Assembly (NCBI GenBank): GCA_013823655.1
Contig: PNMN01000005.1
Location: 1 to 33,920, forward strand
Direction: 5' to 3'
DNA from: Comamonadaceae bacterium
GTDB taxonomy: Bacteria > Pseudomonadota > Gammaproteobacteria > Burkholderiales > Burkholderiaceae_C
DNA: 33,920 bases
The notes beneath the pieces were generated by a model. It had not been told where the DNA came from. It saw only the letters and a program-made list of their open reading frames with translations, and did no database searches. Shown piece after piece: positions 1-8,200 of the stretch; within the stretch, counting starts at the first letter, position 1, and each line of letters begins with the position of its first letter. The translations under genes were made by a program, and so were the position numbers.

Positions 1-1
1 G

Positions 2-262
2 CGCCACCACCTGTTCGAAGAACGGCTGGCGCGTCAGCTCAAGCAGGCCTGTGCATCGGCAGGTATTGCCAAGCACGTGACGGTGCACACGCTGCGTCAC
101 TCCTTCGCCACGCACCTGCTGCAGGCAGGCACCGACATCCGCACGGTGCAGGAGCTGCTGGGACATTCGGACGTGTCCACGACCATGATCTATACGCATG
201 TGTTGAAGGTGGCGGCGGGTGGGACGGCCAGCCCGCTGGATGCGATGGCATTTGCGAACTGA
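2..262 (+). CDS. intI: Integron-type tyrosine recombinase (IntI), C-terminal end only
   Basis: The frame is open from the left edge and codes for the last 86 residues of a tyrosine recombinase. The catalytic C-terminal motifs are visible: [12 protein letters not shown] (H-x-x-R box), [10 protein letters not shown], and IYTHVLKV with the nucleophilic tyrosine. The tail after the tyrosine, a Gly/Ala-rich step and then SPLDAM, is what integron integrases carry; XerC/XerD end differently. IntI proteins recombine attI and attC sites to capture and shuffle gene cassettes. The IntI-specific insertion lies further N-terminal and is outside the window, so the assignment rests on the tail. In integrons the attI site and cassette array sit beyond the 5' end of intI, hence left of this window. 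No attC-like site was seen downstream. Confidence 0.8.
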   Translation, partial: RHHLFEERLARQLKQACASAGIAKHVTVHTLRHSFATHLLQAGTDIRTVQELLGHSDVSTTMIYTHVLKVAAGGTASPLDAMAFAN

Positions 263-335
263 AGGTCTGGTTTTCGGAAAGTGGGGGAAGGACTGCAACG
301 GGTCGCAAGCCGTCCATCCCCAACTTCCAGCCAGC

Positions 336-1520
336 TCATCCCCCGGCACCCGGCAAAACAAAGTCCCGCCAGCCGATCAAGCGCACGCCGCTGCGTTCGT
401 GCGATGCATCGCCCGCGTACACCAGCCAGGGCAACAAGGCCGCGTCGCCCGCGAAGCGCCCGCTTTTCTGGCCGGCGCGGACGAGGTCGGTGGTGGCGGT
501 GTGGCCCGATTTGATTTCCACCGTTTGCAGGCCGGCCGGGGTTTCAAACATCAGGTCGGCCTCCACGCCGTTGTTGTCGCGCCAGAAGTACAGCTGCGGG
601 CTTTGACCCGCGTTGAGCCGGGCCTTCAGGGCTTCGCTGACGATCAGGTTTTCAAACAGGGCGCCGCGCATGGGGTGCAAGGCGAGTTGGCTGGTGTCGC
701 GCAGGCCCAGCAGCCAGGCGGCCAGGCCGGTGTCCAGAAAATACAGCTTGGGGCTTTTGACCAGCCGTTTGCCGAAGTTGACGAAGTACGGCGGCAGCAG
801 GTGCACGATGTAGCTGGCTTCCAGCACCGACAGCCAGGCCCGCGCCGTGCTCTGGTTGATGCCGGTTTCCACCGCCAGGGCCGACAGGTTGAGCAGTTGC
901 CCGGTGCGACCGGCGCACAGGCGCAGAAAGCGCTGGAACACCGAGAGGTCTTGCACGCGGGTGATGTGGCGCACGTCGCGTTCCAGGTAGGTCATCACGT
1001 AGCTGGCAAACCAGTCGGCGGGCTGCGCGGGGCCGGTGTGCAGGGCCGGGTAGCCGCCGCGCAGCATCCAGTCGTCCACGGTGTACGACGCGCCCACGGC
1101 AGTGGGCAGTTCGCTCCAGGCCAGCGGGGCCAGTTGCGTCATGCCGACGCGCCCGGCCAGCGACTGGCTGATGCCCGAGATCAGATCAAATTGTTGCGAA
1201 CCGGTCAGCACGAAGCGACCGGGGCGCCGGTCCTGGTCCACCAGCCCTTGCAGATAAGAAAACAGGTCGGGCCAGCGCTGGGCTTCGTCGAACACCGCGC
1301 CCTGGGCAAAGCGCGCCAGAAAGCCGCGTGGGTCTTCCTGCGCAAAAGCGCGCTCGGCCGGGTCTTCCAGGCTGATGCAGGGCAGCTCGGCAAACAGGTC
1401 GCGCGCCAGTGTGGTTTTGCCGGACTGGCGCGGCCCGGTGATCGCGAGCACCGGAAATTGCCCGCGCAGGCGCTGCAGCGTGAGGCGCAGATGCCGGGGA
1501 ATGGTGGGGGTAAAATTCAT
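336..1520 (-). CDS. AAA-type ATPase with DUF4143 domain
   Basis: The product is 394 residues, the usual length of the AAA_14/DUF4143 family. Walker A is GPRQSGKTT (about residues 29-37) and Walker B is GAVFDEAQ (about 74-81). A sensor-like LTGSQ follows near residue 115. The DUF4143 region spans about residues 190-340 and includes a winged-helix-like part. Near the C-terminus GVEADL followed by VEIKSG resembles a degenerate PD-(D/E)xK nuclease core, which is typical of this family. Cellular roles of these ATPases are largely unknown; many are in accessory or mobile DNA. It follows the integron integrase tail-to-tail and is 100 bp downstream of the methyltransferase gene. The start is the ATG at 1520; no good ribosome-binding site is visible and the leader would be very short. 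Confidence 0.85.
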   Translation of the reverse strand: MNFTPTIPRHLRLTLQRLRGQFPVLAITGPRQSGKTTLARDLFAELPCISLEDPAERAFAQEDPRGFLARFAQGAVFDEAQRWPDLFSYLQGLVDQDRRPGRFVLTGSQQFDLISGISQSLAGRVGMTQLAPLAWSELPTAVGASYTVDDWMLRGGYPALHTGPAQPADWFASYVMTYLERDVRHITRVQDLSVFQRFLRLCAGRTGQLLNLSALAVETGINQSTARAWLSVLEASYIVHLLPPYFVNFGKRLVKSPKLYFLDTGLAAWLLGLRDTSQLALHPMRGALFENLIVSEALKARLNAGQSPQLYFWRDNNGVEADLMFETPAGLQTVEIKSGHTATTDLVRAGQKSGRFAGDAALLPWLVYAGDASHERSGVRLIGWRDFVLPGAGG

Positions 1521-1573
1521 ACAATATCAGGAAATAATCCGGGAATTGTATGGATTTTTGAGAAAAATGAAAC
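1518..1573 (-). promoter_or_regulatory. Candidate promoter and palindromic operator of the DUF4143 ATPase gene
   Basis: This AT-rich island in GC-rich DNA holds an 8-bp inverted repeat, CATACAAT (1518-1525) and ATTGTATG (1545-1552), 19 bp apart. Read on the minus strand, one arm contains TACAAT (1550-1545), a good -10 box, with only a weak -35 about 17 bp upstream. The other arm contains the ATG start codon. A repressor bound here would cover both promoter and start, which suggests autoregulation. This is inference from layout only. Confidence 0.35.
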
Positions 1574-1620
1574 CCAGGCGCCGCTGAATGGCTTGTTCGG
1601 AGCGGTTTGTTTTCAGTCCC

Positions 1621-2526
1621 TCAACCCCGCACCACCAGCACCTTCAGCGCCCGGTCGCTGGACACATCGGCAAACACCGCCGGGTTCGGCAGGCGCTGCA
1701 GCAGTTCCAGCTCGGGTGCCTCAGTGGCCAGCACATCGCGCAGGAATTGTTCGGGCAGTTCTGGTGCGTTCAGGCAGAGCAGGGCGTGGCCGCCGGGGCG
1801 CAGCAGCTCGGGCAGGCGGCGCACCAGGCGCGGCCAGTCTTTGGTGGCGACGAAACTGCCTTTCTGGTAGCTCGGCGGGTCGGCGATCACCAGCCCGAAC
1901 GGCCCCATTCGGGTGACCTTGCCCCACGACTTGAACAGGTCGTGCGCGAGGAATTTGGCGCCGCTGGTGAAGCCGTTCTGCTGGTGGTTCTGCTGGCCGG
2001 TGGTGAGCGCGCTCTGGGCCATGTCGAGGTTCACGACCGCTTTGGCGCCGCCTTGCATGGCCGCCACCGAGAAGGCGCAGGTGTAGGCAAACAGGTTGAG
2101 CACCTTGTGGCCTTGCGCGTGCGCGCGCACCCAGCGCCGGCCCTCGGCCATGTCCAGAAACAGGCCGTGGTTTTGCCCGCGCAGCAGGTTGACGCGGTAC
2201 TGGGCACCGTCTTCCGTGACCCCATGCGGTTCGGGCACGCGGCCGGCCAGCACGGTGGTTTCGCTGCGGCCTTCCAGGCGCGTTTGCAGCACGGCGTTGA
2301 GCGGCTGGGCGGGTGCGGTCTGGGCCTGGCGGGCCTGCAGTGCGGCGGTGAGCGCGACCTGCTCGTCGGGCCTGGCTTCGCCAAACTTGGTCACCAGCCA
2401 CACCGGCGGGTAGGCGTCGAGCGTCCAGGCCTCACAGCCCGGGTGCAGGCCGCCGCGGCCGTGGAAGAGGCGTTGCGCGTCGGTGGGCATGGTCACCGTG
2501 GCGATGGCGTCGAGCAGGGCTTGCAT
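1621..2526 (-). CDS. Class I SAM-dependent methyltransferase, RlmI/RlmK-like
   Basis: The product is about 301 residues from the ATG at 2526. The SAM-binding loop is seen in KVLNLFAYTCAFSVAA followed by an acidic strand end, VVNLD. The catalytic-type motif IADPPSY follows about 75 residues later. This layout matches the RlmI/RlmK group of 23S rRNA methyltransferases and the broader Methyltrans_SAM family (PF10672). The exact rRNA position modified cannot be read from sequence. The frame is open further upstream, but that part overlaps the YkgJ-type gene, whose stop is at 2543, so the start 16 bp after that stop is preferred. No clear ribosome-binding site is seen, which suggests translational coupling within the argD-argF run. 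Confidence 0.8.
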   Translation of the reverse strand: MQALLDAIATVTMPTDAQRLFHGRGGLHPGCEAWTLDAYPPVWLVTKFGEARPDEQVALTAALQARQAQTAPAQPLNAVLQTRLEGRSETTVLAGRVPEPHGVTEDGAQYRVNLLRGQNHGLFLDMAEGRRWVRAHAQGHKVLNLFAYTCAFSVAAMQGGAKAVVNLDMAQSALTTGQQNHQQNGFTSGAKFLAHDLFKSWGKVTRMGPFGLVIADPPSYQKGSFVATKDWPRLVRRLPELLRPGGHALLCLNAPELPEQFLRDVLATEAPELELLQRLPNPAVFADVSSDRALKVLVVRG

Positions 2527-2542
2527 GGTGTTCAGATGCGGG

Positions 2543-2863
2543 TCAAACGCCGAAGGATGCGCCCAGCGGCGCCAGCCCGTGGCGGCGGCGCGCCTGGGCG
2601 CAGGCGTCGCTGCCTTCTTCAAATTCGCGGCACGGGTTGGGGCGCCACTCGTAGATGCCGCAGGTGGCTTTTTCACCGACCTTGCCCGAGAGCGCGGCGC
2701 AGCGCGGGCGGCCGTGGTCGGTGCCACGCAGGCGGGCGATGCGGTCCGTCACGGGCACCCACAGGCCGTCGGGCACGCTGCCGCCTTCGGACTGGGTCTC
2801 AAACACGGAGAAGTCGACACGGAAACTGGCGCAGCAGGCGCCGCAGGTGGTGCAGACGCTCAC
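2543..2863 (-). CDS. YkgJ-family cysteine-cluster protein
   Basis: A 106-residue protein with the CxxCxxCC-type cluster at its N-terminus (CTTCGACCASF) and further cysteines in the central and C-terminal part, including CGIYEWRPNPC and SDAC. This pattern is that of the YkgJ/UPF0153 family, predicted to bind zinc or an iron-sulfur cluster; function unknown. I chose the GTG at 2863 because it places the cluster at residues 4-12 as in relatives, starts 9 bp after the argF stop and has a short TGAAG sequence just upstream. A longer frame starting at 2947 would lie inside argF and is less likely. Confidence 0.75.
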   Translation of the reverse strand: MSVCTTCGACCASFRVDFSVFETQSEGGSVPDGLWVPVTDRIARLRGTDHGRPRCAALSGKVGEKATCGIYEWRPNPCREFEEGSDACAQARRRHGLAPLGASFGV

Positions 2864-2871
2864 GAGGCGCT

Positions 2872-3819
2872 TCAGGTCAAACGGCCGAGCAGCAGGTACT
2901 CCATCAGCGCCTTCTGCACGTGCATGCGGTTCTCGGCCTCGTCCCACACCACGCTCTGCGGGCCGTCGATCACTTCGGCGCTCACCTCTTCACCGCGGTG
3001 CGCGGGCAGGCAGTGCATGAACAGCGCGTCGGGCCTGGCCACGGCCATCATGGCTTCGTCCACGCACCACTGAGCGAACGCGGCGCGGCGCACTTCGTTT
3101 TCGGCCTCAAAGCCCATGCTGGTCCAGACGTCGGTGGTCACCAGGTCGGCGCCTTGGCAAGCTGCCTTCGGGTCGCTGAAGACCTTGTAGCCAGCCGGGT
3201 TCGTGATGCCGGCCAGCTTCGCGTCCACCTCGTAGCCGCTGGGCGTGCTCACGTGCACCGTGAAGCCCAGCAGCTCGGCGGCCTGCAGCCAGGTGTTGGC
3301 CATGTTGTTGCCGTCGCCCACCCAGGCCACCACCTTGCCCCGGAGTGCATCGAGCGGGTTGCCACTGGCAGCCGGGCGGTGCTCGACCAGGGTGAACAGG
3401 TCGGCCAGGATCTGACACGGGTGGAACTCGTTGGTCAGGCCGTTGATGACGGGCACGCGCGAGTGGGCGGCGAAGCGTTCCAGCTTGCTTTGTTCATAGG
3501 TGCGGATCATCACCAGATCGACCATGCGGCTGATCACCTTGGCGCTGTCCTCGATGGGTTCGGCGCGGCCGAGCTGGCTGTCGCCCGTGGTCAGGTGCAC
3601 CACCGAGCCGCCGAGCTGGTACATGCCGGCTTCGAAGCTCACGCGGGTGCGGGTGCTGGCTTTCTCGAAGATCATGGCCAGCGTGCGGTCCGGGTCGGCA
3701 AAGGGCTGGTGTTTTTCCACCGCCTTGAACTTGGCCTTGATGAAGGCCGCGCGCGCGAACAGGTAGGCGTACTCGTCGGCGCCCAGGTCCTTGAACTGCA
3801 GGTAGTGGCGGATGTTCAT
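2872..3819 (-). CDS. argF: Ornithine carbamoyltransferase
   Basis: Catalyses carbamoyl phosphate + ornithine to citrulline, the sixth step of arginine synthesis, in the cytosol. The product is 315 residues, normal for the anabolic enzyme. Signature motifs are all present: ASTRTRVSFE (carbamoyl-phosphate binding), HPCQILAD, DVWTSMGFE (ornithine loop) and HCLPAHRGEEV (catalytic cysteine). The ATG at 3819 overlaps the argD stop as ATGA, so the two genes are translationally coupled; an open extension upstream of this ATG lies inside argD in another frame and is spurious. Together argD and argF supply two steps of the same pathway. Confidence 0.97.
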   Translation of the reverse strand: MNIRHYLQFKDLGADEYAYLFARAAFIKAKFKAVEKHQPFADPDRTLAMIFEKASTRTRVSFEAGMYQLGGSVVHLTTGDSQLGRAEPIEDSAKVISRMVDLVMIRTYEQSKLERFAAHSRVPVINGLTNEFHPCQILADLFTLVEHRPAASGNPLDALRGKVVAWVGDGNNMANTWLQAAELLGFTVHVSTPSGYEVDAKLAGITNPAGYKVFSDPKAACQGADLVTTDVWTSMGFEAENEVRRAAFAQWCVDEAMMAVARPDALFMHCLPAHRGEEVSAEVIDGPQSVVWDEAENRMHVQKALMEYLLLGRLT

Positions 3820-5021
3820 GGGTTTTCCGACAGGAAGGTGGCAATGATCGGCAGCAGGATCGCCGCCACTTCGTCGGCTTCGGCGGCGGTCATGATCAGC
3901 GGCGGCACCAGGCGGATCACGCTGTCGGCGGTGACGGAGAGCAGCAGACCGGCGTCGGCCGCGCGCTGGGTGATGACGCCACAGGGCTTGTCCAGCTCGA
4001 TGCCGATCATCAGGCCCTGACCACGCACCTCTTTCACGCCGGGTTTGTGCAGCAGGGCTGTGAGCAGCCGGGTCTGCAGGTGCGTGCCGACGCGCGCGGC
4101 GTTCTCCAGCAGACCGTCTTCTTCGATGATGCGGATGGTCTCGACGCCCGCGCGCATGGCCAGCGGGTTGCCGCCAAAGGTGGTGCCGTGGTTGCCCGGC
4201 TGGAATATGTTCGCGGCCTTCGGGCCGGCCACCACAGCGCCGATCGGCACGCCCGAGCCCAGCCCCTTGGCCAGCGGCATCACGTCGGGCTGGATACCGG
4301 CCCACTGGTGCGCAAACCACTTGCCGGTGCGGCCCATGCCGCACTGCACCTCGTCGATCATCAGCAGCCAGTCGCGGGTATCGCACAGCGCGCGCACGGC
4401 CTGCAGGTACTCGGCACGCATCGGGTTCACACCGCCTTCACCCTGGATGGTTTCGAAGAACACCGCCACCACGTTCGGGTTGCTTTCGGTGGCCTTCCTG
4501 ATGGCCTCGATGTCGTTCGCCGGCACGCGGATGAAGCCCTCCACCAGCGGGCCGAAACCGGCCTGGATCTTGGGGTTGCCGGTGGCCGACAGCGTGGCGA
4601 TGCTGCGCCCGTGAAAGGCCTTCTCAAAGACCACGATCTCCGGGCGCTCGATGCCTTTGTCGTGACCGAACTTGCGCGCCAGTTTCAGCGCGGCCTCGTT
4701 GGCTTCCAGGCCGGTGCTGCAGAAAAACACGTTGCTCAGGCCCGAGCGCTCCACCAGCATCTGCGCCAGGCGCTCCTGGTCGGGCACGTGGTAGTAGTTG
4801 CAGCAATGCATCATCCTGGCCACCTGGTCCTGCAGGGCGGGCACCAGTTTGGGGTGGCCATGGCCCAGGGTGTTGACGGCGATGCCGGCCAGCGCGTCCA
4901 GGTACACCTTGCCGTTCAGGTCCCAGACGCGGCAGCCCTTGCCGTGCGACAGGGCGATCGGCAGTCGGCCGTAGGTGTTCATCACGTGGGGCGACGACGG
5001 GGCGGCGGGGGCGGCATGCAT
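3816..5021 (-). CDS. argD: Acetylornithine aminotransferase
   Basis: A PLP-dependent class III aminotransferase that converts N-acetylglutamate semialdehyde to N-acetylornithine; the family often also serves as succinyldiaminopimelate aminotransferase in lysine synthesis. The product is 401 residues from the ATG at 5021, which has GGAG seven bases upstream; an in-frame start 54 bp earlier lacks this and would run towards the upstream terminator. The PLP-lysine is K252 in PLAKGLGSG. MIDEVQCGMGRTG (about 221-233) holds the cofactor-ring aspartate, and CSTGLEANEAALKLAR binds the phosphate. First gene of the arg run, overlapping argF by 4 bp. Confidence 0.96.
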   Translation of the reverse strand: MHAAPAAPSSPHVMNTYGRLPIALSHGKGCRVWDLNGKVYLDALAGIAVNTLGHGHPKLVPALQDQVARMMHCCNYYHVPDQERLAQMLVERSGLSNVFFCSTGLEANEAALKLARKFGHDKGIERPEIVVFEKAFHGRSIATLSATGNPKIQAGFGPLVEGFIRVPANDIEAIRKATESNPNVVAVFFETIQGEGGVNPMRAEYLQAVRALCDTRDWLLMIDEVQCGMGRTGKWFAHQWAGIQPDVMPLAKGLGSGVPIGAVVAGPKAANIFQPGNHGTTFGGNPLAMRAGVETIRIIEEDGLLENAARVGTHLQTRLLTALLHKPGVKEVRGQGLMIGIELDKPCGVITQRAADAGLLLSVTADSVIRLVPPLIMTAAEADEVAAILLPIIATFLSENP

Positions 5022-5058
5022 GCGGAACTCCGGAGTGGGAAGGATCAAAAGAAGGCTC

Positions 5059-5091
5059 AAAAAAAAGCGGCTCAACGCAGGTTGAGCCGCT
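5059..5091 (-). terminator. Rho-independent terminator of the DUF11/OmpA-barrel operon
   Basis: On the minus strand a perfect 9-bp GC-rich stem (arms 5082-5090 and 5067-5075, GCGGCTCAA with its complement, six-base loop, plus one extra A-T pair) is followed directly by eight T residues (5066-5059). It lies about 130 bp after the stop of the barrel gene and 38 bp before the argD start codon, so it insulates argD from the upstream operon. Confidence 0.9.
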
Positions 5092-5219
5092 GAAAAGCGA
5101 TTTTAGAGGCAGGGAACGGCTTCATCTTTGCGGGTTGGGCATCAGAGCCATGCGGCACACCCGTCGCCCACAAACCGCGACTCACCCCCGTGCCCAGCAG
5201 GGGGTGCAGGGGCCGGAGC

Positions 5220-8200
5220 TTACAGCTTGCCCAGCAGATTCACAAACCAGCCGCGGCTGCGGTAGCTCATGTCGGTCAAATCGTCCGAGAAGGTGGTGAA
5301 GTTGTAACCCAGGCCGAGCTTGACATTCGGGTTGATGTGGCGGTACACGCCCAGCAGAGCCCCGGACTTGGCGTCCTGCGCCTCCTCGGCTGCGAGATGC
5401 CGCAATTCGCCCATGATGTCCCACTTGTGCACCACGTGCCAGTCGACCCGTGCAATGGCCAGCCAGGCGCTGCTGCGGAACCAGTTGCCGCCGAGCTGGC
5501 TGGTGTCGCGCAGTTCGCCGAAACGGTAGCCCAGCTTGCCTCCCACCGACAGCCTGGGCATCAGATCGTAAATGGCGTCCACCGACAGCACATGGCTGCG
5601 TTGCTCGTACACATTGACCGCCCCGGCAGCGCCGACCTGTCCCGGGCTGGGCAGGTCTGACAGGTAGGTGTACTTGAAGAGCGCGTTGAGCCGGTCGTTC
5701 AGAACCGGGCGATAAGCGAGCCCGAGCACGCCTTCCGTGAAGTTGGCGTCGCCCGTGCTGCCAGCCCTGGCCTGGCTGCGCGCCAGATTGAGCCGACCCA
5801 GCAAACGCCAGTCGGGTGTGGCCTGGTAGCCCAGCGTGTTCTTCAGCAGCCAGCTCTCGCGCTGGCCGCTCTGGTTGCCGTCTTCGGTGCGGTACTCGAT
5901 CACACCGGTGTACCGGATTTTTTCGAACCGGTACCCCGCCGACAACGACATCGCACTGCGCTCCAGATCGCCGGTGGCGGGCTCGGCGCTGCTGCCCTGC
6001 TCCAGACGCGCGCCCAGCGTCCAGCGATCACTGGCCGCCAGGTCCAGGCCAAAGGCATGGATCAACCCGGAAGAGCCGTTGGCCGCCTCCTGGTAGCGCG
6101 ATTCGGTGTACACGGAAAGACTGTCGCTGTAACGCGATTTCACGCCCGCCGTGATGCCGCCCACGCGAGCGCGGTGGCCGGTGTCGCTGCGGTCGGGGTC
6201 GAGCAGGTAGTTCAGGTAAACGCTGCTGCGGTCGGACAGCCGGTAGTCCAGCGCCAGCTTGGCACCCGCACCACCATCACCCTCGCTGATCTCGCCGGAC
6301 ACATTGGCCCGGTCGTTCACCTGGTACTGCGCACCCACGGCGATGCGGTCGTTCTCGCTGCGGCTGGCGTCGTGCTGCGCGGTGCCCTGCAACAGGCCGT
6401 AAACGCCCCAGCGCCCCGGTTGACCCTTCTCGTCGACCGGGTGGTAGGCCAGCTTGGCGGCGACGTCGGTGCGGGCACCGGTTTCGGCCAGTATCGCGCT
6501 CGCGCCAGCGGCCAGCGCGGTTTCCCGCTCGTCCCGGCGCACCCCCAGAGAGGCGGCCACACTGGGTGTGACCGCATAGGTGGCGTTGACTTCTGCCGAC
6601 TGGTTGGCCCCCGAGAGTCGCCCGTCCTTTCGGTCTACCCGGGCCAGCAGTTCGAGTTTGTCGCTGGCCTGGACTTTGCCCTGCACACCGATCTGTTCGA
6701 TGCCTTCGCTGGTGATCTGCCCCGGGGCCGAGTAACCGTCCTCGCGCTTGACCCAGTAGGCGTTCACGCTGCCTGGCAGCGTCGCGCCGAGTTCCCGGAG
6801 ATCGGCCGCAGCCTCCACCCGATGCGCCTGCGCCTCGATGCCTGCGGTGGTGGTTTGCGCCACCGTGCCAAAATTGAAACCGCCGTTTTGCGAACTCAGC
6901 GCGCCATTGCCAGGACCACTGGACTGGGCGGTTTCCAGTTTCAGATAGGTGCCCGGCTGGTAGCGCAAAGTCAGATCGGCACCCAGCAACTCCTGCTCGG
7001 TCCCCACGCCGTCCTGCCGGTAGCCGGTGATGCCGAGCTTGACCCGGTCACCCAGCCAGTGGCTGGCGCGGCCACCGAGCGTGAGGTTTTCCGCCGCCGT
7101 CAGCCCAGGGGTGAACTCGTAGCCCACCACCAGGTAGGTCGGATGTCCGGAGAGCGCACCCGAGAGCACCAGGGTGTCGGCACTGGCCGTGGCAGCCAGG
7201 GGCGTGCGCAAGATCACGCGGCCCTGGAGGCTGTTGAGTTCGTAGTCTTGTCCGTGCACCAGGGTGGTGGATTTCAGCACGATGCCGGAATCCTTGTCCC
7301 GCACCTCGACACGCAGGCGTTCGGAGCCCACCAGAATGTCCTGATTGCGCAGGTAATACAGTGAGCCACCGGTGCCACGGAATTCCTCCACCGACGCCAG
7401 GGTGCCGGGGTCGGCGGCAAACAGATCCACCTCGCTGCGCCGCTCGCCAAAGGCGGTTGCCTCGGAACTCTGGTAACGCGCCTGTGCGCCGTACAAGCCA
7501 CGGCTGTAGTTGACCAGATCGGTGCCGCTGAGTTTGGTCTGGAAACTGCCCCACAACACGTGCGAGTCGTTGCGCTGCAGCTTCACGTAAAACTTGCCCT
7601 GGGTGGGTGCGTCCTCCACCAGCGTGGAGTCGTCCCCGTACACAGGGTAGTAGGCATTGGGGTCCAGGCGACGCAGCAGGTACCGAGGGTCCTTGCTGTT
7701 GAAGTTGGAGAACAGGTCCCCGATGGGCTGCTCGCGCGTGTCGGCGCTGGCGGTCAGCAGCGTCTCGCCCTTGATCTTGCCTTTGAGATAAAACGCCAGA
7801 CGGCCATCGACGTGGATTTTTTCCTCGTAGCGTCGGCTGGTGTCTCCGGTGACGAGTTGTGCCGGGCCAGTGACCCGGTTCTGACCGATGGTCAAATCCG
7901 CCAGCGCGACGTAGAACCAATCGTTGTGCGGAATGTAGATGTGGCGCTTGAACTCCGCGCGCTGCCCCCCGCTCTGTGTGGCGATATCGACCACATGGCG
8001 GCCGGGCGGCAAAATCTGCCGCAGCGCAAACTTGCCCTGTGCGTCCACCGGCACCGCACGACCGAGCACGGTGACTGCGCTGCCCGGCGCGAGTCGGTCA
8101 CCGTTGACGGTGACGGCGCCACCCCGCACCGGGATGTTTTTCAGATGGCGGTGATTTTCACCGTAGCCGATCAGGTCCTCGCGCGGCTGCGGCTCCTCGT

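Noticed and set aside
263-335. attC or attI site next to the integrase
   Set aside because: No GTTRRRY/RYYYAAC core pair was found, and the cassette side of an integron is beyond the 5' end of intI, outside the window.
219-1916. Long plus-strand open frame opposite the ATPase gene
   Set aside because: It is the reverse of the DUF4143 ATPase and methyltransferase genes; its translation is low-complexity (Gln/Gly/Ala/Arg-rich) with no family match, as expected opposite GC-rich genes.
1588-4020. 810-codon plus-strand open frame
   Set aside because: Opposite methyltransferase, YkgJ-type gene and argF, all with clear family motifs; no motif in the plus frame.
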